Source: Cypionkella sp049896245 (lineage in GTDB: Bacteria; Pseudomonadota; Alphaproteobacteria; Rhodobacterales; Rhodobacteraceae). Taken from it: 64,000 nucleotides of DNA. Made by a program: the position numbers and the translations under genes. Under the pieces are notes generated by a model that was given only the letters and a program-made list of their open reading frames with translations, had not been told where the DNA came from and did not search any database. The stretch is from contig NZ_JAFCTX010000009.1 in assembly GCF_049896245.1 (NCBI RefSeq), positions 62,001 through 126,000 on the forward strand. Reading direction: 5' to 3'. Of this stretch, positions 8,667 through 17,822 are shown one piece after another; within the stretch, counting starts at the first letter, position 1, and each line of letters starts with the position of its first letter.

Positions 8667-9188
8667 ATGTTCGACACGATGACTTTGACCAAGGTGACCG
8701 GCGCGGTCTGTGGCTCGCTTCTTGTATATTTGTTCATTTCTTGGGCAGGCGAAGGCATTTACCACAGCGGCGCTGAAAGCCATGGCGGAGAAGAAGTGGC
8801 GCAGGCCTATTCGATCGCGGTCGAAGATGCCGCCCCGGCAGACGGTGCAGCCGCCGAAGGCCCGGCTTGGGATGTTGTCTACGCTGCGGCTGATCCAGCG
8901 GCTGGCGAGAAAGTTTTCAAGAAATGCGCAGCCTGCCACAAGGTCGATGGCAGCAACGGCACTGGCCCGCATTTGAACGGCATCATCGGGCGGGCGCGTG
9001 GCTCGGTCGAAGGCTTCGCCTATTCCGAGGCGATGGCGGCGGACCAAACGCCGTGGACGACCGAACATATGGAATTGTTCATCGAGAACCCGAAGGGCTA
9101 TGTAAAAGGCACCAAGATGGGCTTCGCTGGTCTTGCAGACATCAAAGACCGCGCCAATGTGATCGCCTATCTTGAGACGATTAAGTAA
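8667..9188 (+). CDS. cycM: Membrane-anchored class I cytochrome c (CycM/c552 type)
   Basis: This 173-residue electron carrier passes electrons between the bc1 complex and terminal oxidases or reductases. It has an uncleaved N-terminal membrane anchor (residues about 10-27, TGAVCGSLLVYLFISWAG), an acidic Ala/Pro-rich linker (about 40-70), and a globular cytochrome domain with the haem motif CAACH (Cys87, Cys90, His91) and the likely axial Met151 in VKGTKMGFAG. GAAGGAAGG just before the ATG gives a strong ribosome-binding site. It resembles Paracoccus membrane-bound cytochrome c552. It ends at a clear terminator. Confidence 0.9.
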   Translation: MFDTMTLTKVTGAVCGSLLVYLFISWAGEGIYHSGAESHGGEEVAQAYSIAVEDAAPADGAAAEGPAWDVVYAAADPAAGEKVFKKCAACHKVDGSNGTGPHLNGIIGRARGSVEGFAYSEAMAADQTPWTTEHMELFIENPKGYVKGTKMGFAGLADIKDRANVIAYLETIK

Positions 9189-9208
9189 ATCTTTGGCAAA
9201 TAGCCGGG

Positions 9209-9236
9209 AAAGCCGCTCTTTCGAGCGGCTTTTTCA
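9209..9236 (+). terminator. Rho-independent terminator of cycM
   Basis: AAAGCCGCTC pairs with GAGCGGCTTT around a three- to four-base loop, followed by TTTTCATTTT. Confidence 0.9.
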
Positions 9237-9364
9237 TTTTCACAAGGCCGCGATGGCTGCGCCGGGCTTGATCACACATTCGCGCCTTGTGGCGCGCGCG
9301 GGTTCCGATTTAGCATATACAGCAACAGAGCCGCGGCACAGCGGCGGATGGCAAGGGGTTGGGA

Positions 9365-11230
9365 ATGCGGCAGATCAGAGCGGGCTTGGTGGCGGTGCTG
9401 GCGTTTGGCGCAGGGGCTGCTTTTGCCGATGAGGCCAAAGTGATCACCGCGCATGGCATTTCCACCTTTGGCACGCTGAAATACCCCGCCGACTTCAAGC
9501 ATCTGGATTACGTGAACCCTGATGCGCCCAAAGGTGGCGAAATCTCGGAATGGGCCCCCGGTACGTTTGACAGCGTGAACCCCTATTCGGTCAAAGGGGT
9601 GGCGGCGGTGGGGTCCTCGATCTTTTACGAAAGCATCCTGACCAGCCCCGCGGATGAGATCGGTGCCGCCTATTGTCTGATGTGCGAGACGATGGAATAT
9701 CCCGAAGACCGCTCTTGGGTGATCTTCCATCTGCGCCACGATGTGAAATTCTCGGATGGCAGCCCGATGACCGCCGCCGATGTGGTGTTCAGCTATGAGA
9801 TGTTCCGCGACAAGGGCATTGCGGAATACCGTTCAGTGTTCAATTCCAAATTCCAGTCGGTTGAGGCTGTGGACGATTACACCGTGAAATTCACCTTCAC
9901 CCCCGGCACGCCGTTCCGCGATATGCCAGCGATTGCGGGCAGCCTGACGATCATGTCGAAGGCGGATTACGAAGCCAACAAGCGCGATCTGGAAGACAGC
10001 ACGCTGAAGCCCTTCCTCGGCACCAGCCCCTATGTTTTGGACAGCCTGAAACCCGGCCAGCAGATCATCTACAAGCGCAACCCCGATTATTGGGGCGCCA
10101 AGCATCCGCTGAACGTCGGCCAAAACAACTTTGACCGCATCCGCTATGAGTATTTCGGCGATGACACGGCGGCTTTTGAGGCGTTCAAGACCGGGATTTA
10201 CACCTTCCGGCAGGAGAATTCCTCTAAGCAATGGGCGACGGGCTATCAGTTCAGCAACCTCAGCAACGGCTCGGTGATCAAGACCGAATTGCCGAATGGC
10301 AATATCGCCTCGGGTCAGGGATTTCTCCTGAACCTGCGGCGCGAGAAATTCCAGGACCCGAAGGTGCGCGAGGCGATCGGCTTGATGTTCAACTTTGAAT
10401 GGTCAAACCAGACGCTGTTTTATGGGCTGTACAGCCGGATCAATTCGATCTGGGAGAACACGCAGATGGCCGCCAAGGGTGCGCCAAGTGCTGGTGAAGT
10501 GGCGCTGTTGCAGCCCTTGGTCGATGGGGGTCTGCTGCCTGCGACCATCCTGACCGATGACGCGGTGATGGGGTCGGTGTCGACCTCAGCAAAAGGCATC
10601 GACCGGGGCAATTTGCGCAAAGCCTCGAAACTGCTGGATGAAGCGGGCTGGGAAGTAGGCAGCGACGGCATCCGCCGCAATGCCAAGGGTGAGACGCTGA
10701 AGGTGGATTTCCTGGAAGACACCCCCAGCTTTGAGCGCGTGATCAGCCCCTATGTCGAAAATCTGCGGGCTGCCGGCGTCGATGCGTCGCTGAACATGAT
10801 TGATCCCGCGCAGATGAGCCAGCGCACCGATCCGCCGAATTTCGATTTCGACGTGATCTCGGGCAATGCGGTGAATGGCGGATACGAGCCGGGCGGCGAG
10901 TTGAAGCAGGCGTATTCCTCGGTGACGTCGAACAACTCCACCCGCAACCGGGCGGGCTTTGCCAATCCGGCGGTGGATAAGCTGCTGGATATGGTCGAAG
11001 GTGCGAAAACCCGTGAGGAATTAGACACCGTGGTCAATGCGCTGGATCGCGTGCTGCGCGCGCAAAGGTTCTGGATTCCGGGCTGGTTCAACAACAACTA
11101 TTTCGTCGCCTACTATGATCAATACGACCACCCCGCCACGCTGCCGCCCTATGCCTTGGGCGAGCTTTCGTTCTGGTGGTTTGACCAAGCCAAGGCCGAC
11201 AAGCTGAAAGCAGCGGGCGTGTTGAAATAA
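9365..11230 (+). CDS. yejA: ABC transporter solute-binding protein (family 5, YejA)
   Basis: This 621-residue periplasmic receptor belongs to the SBP family 5 YejA branch. It has a Sec signal peptide (MRQIRAGLVAVLAFGAGAAF/ADEA), the HGISTFGTLKYP start typical of YejA, and the LRHDVKFSDGSPMTAADVVFS and NPDYWG motifs. In E. coli YejABEF imports the peptide-nucleotide microcin C, and in Brucella it affects resistance to antimicrobial peptides; the natural ligand here is unknown. The ATG at 9365 is used; a TTG two codons earlier is also possible. It is the first gene of a five-gene unit in which the stop and the next start abut or overlap. Confidence 0.9.
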   Translation: MRQIRAGLVAVLAFGAGAAFADEAKVITAHGISTFGTLKYPADFKHLDYVNPDAPKGGEISEWAPGTFDSVNPYSVKGVAAVGSSIFYESILTSPADEIGAAYCLMCETMEYPEDRSWVIFHLRHDVKFSDGSPMTAADVVFSYEMFRDKGIAEYRSVFNSKFQSVEAVDDYTVKFTFTPGTPFRDMPAIAGSLTIMSKADYEANKRDLEDSTLKPFLGTSPYVLDSLKPGQQIIYKRNPDYWGAKHPLNVGQNNFDRIRYEYFGDDTAAFEAFKTGIYTFRQENSSKQWATGYQFSNLSNGSVIKTELPNGNIASGQGFLLNLRREKFQDPKVREAIGLMFNFEWSNQTLFYGLYSRINSIWENTQMAAKGAPSAGEVALLQPLVDGGLLPATILTDDAVMGSVSTSAKGIDRGNLRKASKLLDEAGWEVGSDGIRRNAKGETLKVDFLEDTPSFERVISPYVENLRAAGVDASLNMIDPAQMSQRTDPPNFDFDVISGNAVNGGYEPGGELKQAYSSVTSNNSTRNRAGFANPAVDKLLDMVEGAKTREELDTVVNALDRVLRAQRFWIPGWFNNNYFVAYYDQYDHPATLPPYALGELSFWWFDQAKADKLKAAGVLK

Positions 11231-12382
11231 ATGCTGGCCTATATCCTTCGGCGGCTGATTCTGGTGATCCCGACATTGCTCGGCATCATGGTGATCAACT
11301 TTGCGCTGACGCAATTCGTCCCCGGCGGTCCGTTTGACCAGATTGAAGCGCGGATGCAAGGCTCGGGCGATTCCATCGGCGCGGTGAGTGGCGCTGCTGG
11401 CGCGGATGCGGGCACCGATGCCGAAGGCGGCAAGGGTTACGTCGGCGCGCGGGGCTTGCCGCCCGAATTTCGCGCCAAGCTGGAGGTCGAGTTCGGCTTT
11501 GCCCGCTTCATTTGCCCGGCGGGCTATGAAGGGTCGCTGCTGCAACAGGCTAAGGATTGCCAGAAGGAAATGATCCCGTCTTACGAGCGGTTCTTCATCA
11601 TGATGGGGAAATTCATCCGATTTGACTTTGGCCAAAGCTATTTCCGTTCCGAAAGCGTGATGGGTCTGGTGGCGGAAAAGCTTCCCGTCTCGATCACCCT
11701 CGGCCTGTGGTCCACCCTGCTGGCCTATATGATCTCGATCCCCTTGGGCATCCGCAAGGCGGTGACGGATGGCTCGCGATTTGACAGTTGGACCTCTGGC
11801 GTGATCATCGCGGCTTACGCAATTCCGGGGCTATTGGTGGCGGTGATGCTGCTGGTGTTGTTCGCGGGCGGGTCGTATTGGAAAATCTTTCCGCTGCGCG
11901 GGCTGACATCCGAGAACTTTGATCAGCTCTCACTGCTGGGCAAGGTCGGCGATTACCTGTGGCACATCACTCTGCCGGTGATCGCCAGCACGATCTCATC
12001 CTTTGCGACGCTGACGCTGTTGACCAAGAACAGCTTTTTGGACGAGATCAAAAAGCAATATGTGATGACAGCGCGCGCCAAGGGCCTGTCAGAGCGGCGG
12101 GTGCTTTACGGCCATGTGTTCCGCAACGCGATGCTGATCGTGATCGCGGGGTTTCCGGCCTTGTTCATCGGGGTGTTCTTTGGCGGCAGTCTGATCATCG
12201 AAAACATCTTTTCGTTGGATGGCCTCGGCCAGCTAGGCTTCAAATCGGCGGTGGAACGCGATTATCCGGTGATTTTCGGCACCTTGTTCGCCTTTGGCCT
12301 GATGGGACTGATCGTCGGTATCATCTCGGATTTGATGTATGTCTGGGTCGATCCCCGCATTGATTTTGAGCGGAGGGGGTGA
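11231..12382 (+). CDS. yejB: ABC transporter permease YejB
   Basis: This 383-residue inner-membrane permease has an N-terminal transmembrane helix (LILVIPTLLGIMVINFALTQ), a long periplasmic insert rich in Gly/Ala between residues about 50 and 100 that is typical of YejB, and the cytoplasmic EAA-like loop (ARAKGLSERRVLYGHVFRNA) that contacts the ATPase. Its start codon follows the yejA stop directly. Its stop overlaps the yejE start as TGATG. Confidence 0.92.
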   Translation: MLAYILRRLILVIPTLLGIMVINFALTQFVPGGPFDQIEARMQGSGDSIGAVSGAAGADAGTDAEGGKGYVGARGLPPEFRAKLEVEFGFARFICPAGYEGSLLQQAKDCQKEMIPSYERFFIMMGKFIRFDFGQSYFRSESVMGLVAEKLPVSITLGLWSTLLAYMISIPLGIRKAVTDGSRFDSWTSGVIIAAYAIPGLLVAVMLLVLFAGGSYWKIFPLRGLTSENFDQLSLLGKVGDYLWHITLPVIASTISSFATLTLLTKNSFLDEIKKQYVMTARAKGLSERRVLYGHVFRNAMLIVIAGFPALFIGVFFGGSLIIENIFSLDGLGQLGFKSAVERDYPVIFGTLFAFGLMGLIVGIISDLMYVWVDPRIDFERRG

Positions 12383-13491
12383 TGGCTTTGTCGCCTTTGA
12401 ACCAGCGGCGTTGGCGCAATTTCAGGGCCAACAAGCGGGCCTATTGGTCTTTGATACTGTTCGCCGCGCTGTTCGGGTTGTCGTTGTTTGCCGAAGTTCT
12501 GGCGAATGATCGGCCTTTGCTGGTGAATTATCGCGGCGAATGGCGGATGCCGTTTCTGAAATTCTACACCGAAACCGACTACGGCGGCGATTTCCGCACC
12601 GAAGCGAACTACAAAGCGCCCGAGGTGCAATGTCTGATCGTCACCGGCGGTGTGGTCGATTGCTTTGATACCCCCGATGATATTCTTGCGGCGGTGGGCG
12701 CGGGCACTTATCAAGCCGAGAGCTTTCAGAAGGGTCGTATAATCTGGCCGCTGATACCATTTTCCTACAACACGATCAATGATCTGGGCGGGCAAGCGGC
12801 ACCTTCTGCCCCGGATGCGACGCACTGGCTCGGCACCGATGACACCAGCCGCGATGTGCTGGCGCGGGTGATCTATGGCTTCAGGCTGTCGGTGGCCTTT
12901 GCGCTGATCGTGACGGTTTTGACTTCGGTGTTGGGCATCGCGGCCGGGGCGGTGCAAGGCTATTTCGGCGGCAAGGTTGATCTTATTTTCCAGCGCGTGC
13001 TGGAGATTTGGGGCGGCACACCGGATCTTTATGTGATCATCATCGTGTTTTCGGTCTGGCAGCGCAGTTTCTGGATATTGATTTTCCTGATGATCGCCTT
13101 TGGCTGGACAAGGCTGATCGGCATCGTGCGGGCAGAATTCCTGCGAGCGCGGAATTTTGAATATGTTCGCGCCGCCAAAGCCTTGGGCGTGCCGGATCTG
13201 GTGATCATCGTGCGGCATGTGTTGCCGAATGCGATGGTGGCAACGTTGACAATGCTGCCGTTTGTGGTGTCGGGCGCGATTGGCTCATTGGCAGCGCTGG
13301 ATTATCTCGGCTTTGGTTTGCCTGCATCATTGCCGAGTTTGGGCCAGCTTTCGCGACAAGCGCAGCAGAATTTGCAGATGCCCTCACTGGCCTTCACCGC
13401 GTTTTTCACCTTTGCCATCATGCTGTCGCTGCTGGTCTTCATCTTTGAAGGCGTCCGCGATGCGTTTGACCCCAGAAAGACCTTCCAATGA
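12382..13491 (+). CDS. yejE: ABC transporter permease YejE
   Basis: This 369-residue permease has a positively charged N-terminus (NQRRWRNFRANKRAYWSLIL), a long periplasmic region before the transport domain, the HWLGTDDTSRDVLARVIYG motif of DppC/OppC-type permeases, and an EAA loop (AKALGVPDLVIIVRHVLPNA). The ATG at 12382 is preferred over the GTG at 12379 because it overlaps the yejB stop as TGATG and follows CGGAGGGGG. It ends with an ATGA overlap into yejF. Confidence 0.92.
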   Translation: MALSPLNQRRWRNFRANKRAYWSLILFAALFGLSLFAEVLANDRPLLVNYRGEWRMPFLKFYTETDYGGDFRTEANYKAPEVQCLIVTGGVVDCFDTPDDILAAVGAGTYQAESFQKGRIIWPLIPFSYNTINDLGGQAAPSAPDATHWLGTDDTSRDVLARVIYGFRLSVAFALIVTVLTSVLGIAAGAVQGYFGGKVDLIFQRVLEIWGGTPDLYVIIIVFSVWQRSFWILIFLMIAFGWTRLIGIVRAEFLRARNFEYVRAAKALGVPDLVIIVRHVLPNAMVATLTMLPFVVSGAIGSLAALDYLGFGLPASLPSLGQLSRQAQQNLQMPSLAFTAFFTFAIMLSLLVFIFEGVRDAFDPRKTFQ

Positions 13492-15086
13492 ATGCGGTGT
13501 TGGAGGTCTTGAACCTGAATATCGGCTTCCGTCAGGATGGGCAGGATTTTTCCGCCGTGCGCGGGGTCAGTTTCACCGTCGGCAAGGGAGAGACGGTGGC
13601 CTTGGTCGGTGAGTCTGGTTCAGGCAAATCAGTGACAGCTTTGTCGACTGTGGGGCTGCTGCCCGATAGCGCGCGGGTGACGGGTTCGGTCAAGTATCTT
13701 GGGCAGGAAATGGTCGGGGCATCTCAGGCGCAGTTGCGGCAGGTGCGCGGCAATGACATCAGTTTCATCTTTCAGGAACCGATGACCAGCCTGAACCCGC
13801 TGCACACGATTGAGCGGCAGTTGGCGGAAAGTCTTAGCCTGCATCAAGGGCTTGGCGGGGCCGCCGCGCGCGCGCGCAGTTTGGAATTGCTGGATAAGGT
13901 GGGAATTCGCGACGCCGAAAGCCGCCTGACCGCCTATCCACATCAGTTATCAGGCGGGCAGCGCCAGCGCGTGATGATCGCGATGGCTTTGGCGAATGGG
14001 CCCGAACTGTTGGTGGCGGATGAGCCGACCACGGCCTTGGATGTGACGATTCAGGCGCAAATATTGGCGCTGCTCGCGGATTTGAAGCAGACCGAGGGGC
14101 TTTCTCTCCTGTTCATCACGCATGATCTGGGCATCGTGCGGCGCATCGCTGACCGGGTCTGTGTGATGCAGGGCGGCGAGATTGTTGAACAGGGGCTGAC
14201 GGCGGAAATCTTTGCCAATCCGCAGCATCCCTACACGCAGAAATTGCTGGCAGCAGAACCGCAAGGGCGCCCTGATCCGGTGGCTGTGAATGCGCCTGTG
14301 GTGGTCGAGGTTGACAAGCTGCGGGTGTGGTTTCCGATCCAGCAGGGATTTATGCGCAAGGTCGTCGGCCATGTGAAAGCGGTGAATGAGGCGTCTTTGT
14401 CGGTGCGGGCGGGGGAAACCCTTGGGATCGTTGGCGAATCCGGCTCGGGCAAGACCACGCTGGCGTTGGCAATTTTGCGGCTGATCGACTCGGCTGGGCG
14501 GATCACCGTTTTGGGGCGGGATATTCAGGGGTTGCAGGCACGCGCGATGCGCGATCATCGCCGCGATATGCAGATCGTGTTTCAAGACCCGTTTGGCAGT
14601 CTTTCCCCCCGGATGACAGCGGCGGAGATTATCGCCGAGGGCTTAGGCGTGCATGGGCTTGAGCCGGGGCGCAACCGGGCCGAGATGGTGGCGGAAATCA
14701 TGGCAGAGGTGGGCTTAAATCCCGCGATGGCGGCGCGCTATCCGCATGAGTTTTCCGGTGGCCAACGGCAGCGCATCGCGATTGCCCGCGCGATGATCCT
14801 GCGGCCAAAACTGGTGGTGTTGGACGAGCCGACCTCTGCCTTGGATATGACGGTGCAGGTGCAGATCGTTGACCTTCTGCGCGATTTGCAGCGCAAATGG
14901 GGGTTGGCTTATGTGTTCATCAGCCATGATCTGCGGGTGATCCGGGCACTTGCCCACAAGGTGATGGTGATGAAAAATGGCGAAGTGGTAGAGGCGGGCC
15001 CAGGCGCCGATTTGTTCGCCAACCCCAAAACCGACTACACCCGCGCGCTGATGGCGGCGGCTTTCGGAGACAATCTGCGGCCATGA
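13488..15086 (+). CDS. yejF: Tandem-domain ABC transporter ATPase YejF
   Basis: This 532-residue protein carries two complete nucleotide-binding domains. The first has Walker A GESGSGKS, signature LSGGQRQRV and Walker B LLVADEPTTALD; the second has GESGSGKT, FSGGQRQRI and LVVLDEPTSALD. Each is preceded by a VxxLxVxF-type start. It powers the YejBE permease. The start overlaps yejE and the stop overlaps the downstream glycosyltransferase gene, both as ATGA. Confidence 0.93.
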   Translation: MNAVLEVLNLNIGFRQDGQDFSAVRGVSFTVGKGETVALVGESGSGKSVTALSTVGLLPDSARVTGSVKYLGQEMVGASQAQLRQVRGNDISFIFQEPMTSLNPLHTIERQLAESLSLHQGLGGAAARARSLELLDKVGIRDAESRLTAYPHQLSGGQRQRVMIAMALANGPELLVADEPTTALDVTIQAQILALLADLKQTEGLSLLFITHDLGIVRRIADRVCVMQGGEIVEQGLTAEIFANPQHPYTQKLLAAEPQGRPDPVAVNAPVVVEVDKLRVWFPIQQGFMRKVVGHVKAVNEASLSVRAGETLGIVGESGSGKTTLALAILRLIDSAGRITVLGRDIQGLQARAMRDHRRDMQIVFQDPFGSLSPRMTAAEIIAEGLGVHGLEPGRNRAEMVAEIMAEVGLNPAMAARYPHEFSGGQRQRIAIARAMILRPKLVVLDEPTSALDMTVQVQIVDLLRDLQRKWGLAYVFISHDLRVIRALAHKVMVMKNGEVVEAGPGADLFANPKTDYTRALMAAAFGDNLRP

Positions 15087-16309
15087 AGATCTTGTTTGTG
15101 CATCAGAATTTCCCCGGTCAGTTCCTGTATCTCGCCCCGGAACTCGCCACGCGCAGCCATGAATGTCTGGCGCTGACGGATTTCAGCAACAATCGCGCCT
15201 CGCCGATCCCGCTGGCGAAATACAAGCATGAGGCGCAGGCGGTAGACCCCGCCGCCACCCGTCTGGGCCGCAACTATACCACGATGAGCGACCGCGGCGT
15301 CACCGTGGCGCGGGCGGCGCAGGCAATGCGGGCGAAAGGCTATGTGCCGGATGTGATCTTCGGTCATTCCGGTTGGGGCGAGACGTTGTTTCTGAAAGAG
15401 GTCTGGCCCGAGGCCAAGCTGATCGTCTATGCCGAGTTCTACTACCGGGGGCGTGGCGCGGATGTCGGCTTTGACCCCGAGTTCGGCGAGCCGAATTTTG
15501 ATCAGGTGATGATTGCCCAAGGCCGCGCCACCTATCTGGGGCAGGCTTTGGCCCATGCCGATGCCGGGCTGTCGCCAACGGAATGGCAGGCTTCGACCTA
15601 TCCCGACGCGTTGCGCAAAATGATCACGGTGATTCATGATGGGGTTGATACCAGCGGTATGGCCCCCGATCCGCAAGCGCGGTTTAGATTGCCGAATGGT
15701 CGCATGGTCACACCGGGGGATGAGGTTCTGACCTTTGTGAACCGAAATCTGGAGCCTTATCGCGGCTATCACAGCTTCATGCGCGCCCTGCCTGCGGTGA
15801 TGGCAGCGCGGCCAAGCGCACAGGTGGTGATCGTCGGTGGCGATGAGGTGTCTTATGGCGCGACCCCGAAGGGCGAGAAGGGCTGGAAAGAGCGGTTCTT
15901 GTCCGAAGTACGCGACCGCCTGGATATGAACCGCGTGCATTTCATGGGCAAGGTGCCCTACCCCGATTTCGTGGCGCTGATGAAGGTTTCCTGCGTCCAT
16001 GCGTATCTGACCTATCCCTTCGTGCTGTCCTGGTCGATGATCGAGGCGATGGCGGCGGGCTGCCATATCATCGGCTCGGCCACCCGTCCGGTGATGGAGG
16101 CGTTGGAACATGGCAAGACCGGAACCTTGGTCGATTTCTTCGATGTGCCGGGCTGGTCGGCGGCGATGATCGAAGGCTTGGCACACCCGGAGCGGTTTAT
16201 CGAGATGCGGGCGGCGGCGCGGGCGGTGGCGCTGGAGCGTTACGATCTGCGCGGAAATTGCCTGCCGCGTATGGTGGGCTTTGTGGAAAGTTTCGCGCCC
16301 AAAAGTTAA
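15083..16309 (+). CDS. Glycosyltransferase, GT4-like (Glyco_trans_4_3 N-terminal domain)
   Basis: This 408-residue protein starts MKILFVHQNFPGQFLYLAPEL, the hallmark of the Gly-Trans_4_3 N-terminal domain. The C-terminal GT-B domain has NRNLEPYRGYHSFMRALP, VVIVGGDEVSYG and the SWSMIEAMAAGCHIIGS segment that normally binds the nucleotide sugar. It is cytoplasmic. Such enzymes usually act in exopolysaccharide or lipopolysaccharide-type assembly. Its start overlaps the yejF stop as ATGA, so it is translationally coupled to a peptide importer, which is unexpected. The acceptor is unknown. Confidence 0.85.
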   Translation: MKILFVHQNFPGQFLYLAPELATRSHECLALTDFSNNRASPIPLAKYKHEAQAVDPAATRLGRNYTTMSDRGVTVARAAQAMRAKGYVPDVIFGHSGWGETLFLKEVWPEAKLIVYAEFYYRGRGADVGFDPEFGEPNFDQVMIAQGRATYLGQALAHADAGLSPTEWQASTYPDALRKMITVIHDGVDTSGMAPDPQARFRLPNGRMVTPGDEVLTFVNRNLEPYRGYHSFMRALPAVMAARPSAQVVIVGGDEVSYGATPKGEKGWKERFLSEVRDRLDMNRVHFMGKVPYPDFVALMKVSCVHAYLTYPFVLSWSMIEAMAAGCHIIGSATRPVMEALEHGKTGTLVDFFDVPGWSAAMIEGLAHPERFIEMRAAARAVALERYDLRGNCLPRMVGFVESFAPKS

Positions 16310-16386
16310 CGGCGCTCATCCGCCCTGTCAGGCGTCTTCGCTTTTGCCAAGCGCGGACTGACCGCAAGGGAAGGACAAGCGGCGGG

Positions 16387-17742
16387 TCAGACGGCGGCGG
16401 AGTGTTTGGCCTTGCTTTGGTCGTAGGCGTCAAACATCCGGGCCACCATGCGGGTCAGCGGGCGGCTTGGTTCCGGGATCGTAAGACCCGTTGCATCCAA
16501 CTTCAGCATCTGCGGGAAGGCTCGCGCGGCATTGGTCAGCAGCTGATCCAGTTGCTCAGGCATCACCGGAAAATCGCGCAGAACCTCAGCACGGTTGATG
16601 TGGAAATCGCACATCAGCGCCTCGATCAGCCGCCCTCGCAGGATGTCTTCTCCGCCAAAAGCATGGCCACGCTCGGTTGAAAACTGTCCCGCGCGGATGG
16701 CTTTGGTATGGGCGGCGGTGGCGGGGGCGTTTTGCGCGTAACCTTGCGGGAAACGCGAGATCGACGAGGCCCCAAGCCCGATCAGGATCGGCGAGATATC
16801 ATCGGTATAGCCTTGGAAATTCCGCCGCAGTTTTCCGGCTTTGGCGGCCTGCGCCATGCTGTCGCTGGGTTTGGCGAAATGGTCGATGCCGATTTCGGCA
16901 TAGCCATCTGCGACAAACAGCGCGCGCGCGGTCTCGAACAGCTCCAGCCGCTCCTCGGGCGTCGGTAAAGCATCGGTGGGGATCAGCTGCTGGCGGCGGC
17001 TGATCCATGGCACATGGGCATAGCCGTAAAGCGCCACCCGGTCAGGCGCCAAAGCCAGCAGCTTTTGCACGGAATCAGCGATGCGGGCCGGAGTTTGATG
17101 TGGCAGGCCGTAGAGGATGTCGGCGTTGAGGCTGGGCACGCCACGGGCGCGGATCATCTGAACCACGGCAAGGGTTGTCTCATAGGGCTGTTCGCGGCCA
17201 ATCGCGGCTTGGATTTGCGGATCAAAGTCCTGCACGCCGATCGAGGCGCGGTTCATACCTGCGGCCACCAGTGCATCAAGACGCGGGGCATCAATTTCCG
17301 TTGGGTCAATCTCGACCGAGAACGTGCCGCCCTCGGCCATCGGTACAACGTCAAAAATCTGCGCAGCCAGATCGCGGATCAGCTCAGGGGCCAGCATGGT
17401 GGGCGTGCCACCGCCCCAGTGTAGTTTTGCCAACCGGATACCGGGGGCGAGATGGCTGCGCAGCAGTTCAATCTCGGCCTTCAAGACCTTGGCATAGGCG
17501 CGCACCGGATCATCGGATTGGGTGCCTTGGGTGCGGCAGGCGCAAAACCAGCACAGGCGGCGGCAGAATGGGACATGTACATACAGCGAAATCTCTGTAT
17601 TGGTGGGAATACTGTGGAGCCAACCTGCGAAATCGGCAGGTCCTACCGCGCCGCTAAACTGCGGTGCCGTTGGGTAGCTGGTATAGCGGGGCACGCGCGC
17701 GTCAAAGAGACCGAGCTGCATCAGTTGCGATTGGACTGTCAT
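16387..17742 (-). CDS. hemN: Oxygen-independent coproporphyrinogen III oxidase
   Basis: This radical-SAM enzyme decarboxylates coproporphyrinogen III to protoporphyrinogen IX when oxygen is low. The 451-residue protein has the Cys60-x3-Cys64-x2-Cys67 cluster motif plus the HemN-specific extra Cys69 (PFCRRLCWFCAC), the SAM-binding GGGTPT, and the N-terminal PRYTSYPTAPQF segment of true HemN proteins rather than HemW. The ATG at 17742 begins that region; the longer frame reaches into the promoter. An FNR box lies 34-48 bases upstream and is shared with the divergent fnrL, which fits anaerobic induction. Confidence 0.94.
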   Translation of the reverse strand: MTVQSQLMQLGLFDARVPRYTSYPTAPQFSGAVGPADFAGWLHSIPTNTEISLYVHVPFCRRLCWFCACRTQGTQSDDPVRAYAKVLKAEIELLRSHLAPGIRLAKLHWGGGTPTMLAPELIRDLAAQIFDVVPMAEGGTFSVEIDPTEIDAPRLDALVAAGMNRASIGVQDFDPQIQAAIGREQPYETTLAVVQMIRARGVPSLNADILYGLPHQTPARIADSVQKLLALAPDRVALYGYAHVPWISRRQQLIPTDALPTPEERLELFETARALFVADGYAEIGIDHFAKPSDSMAQAAKAGKLRRNFQGYTDDISPILIGLGASSISRFPQGYAQNAPATAAHTKAIRAGQFSTERGHAFGGEDILRGRLIEALMCDFHINRAEVLRDFPVMPEQLDQLLTNAARAFPQMLKLDATGLTIPEPSRPLTRMVARMFDAYDQSKAKHSAAV

Positions 17743-17776
17743 GCGCGTAGCTTGGCAGCGAGGGCAATCGGATGCC

Positions 17777-17790
17777 TTGACCCAGATCAA
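17777..17790. promoter_or_regulatory. FNR box between hemN and fnrL
   Basis: TTGACCCAGATCAA matches the FNR consensus TTGAT-N4-ATCAA with one change. It lies about midway between the two divergent start codons, so one site could control both hemN and autoregulated fnrL. Confidence 0.85.
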
Positions 17791-17822
17791 TCGAGCCGAA
17801 CCCATCAACCGAAAGGCCGGAT

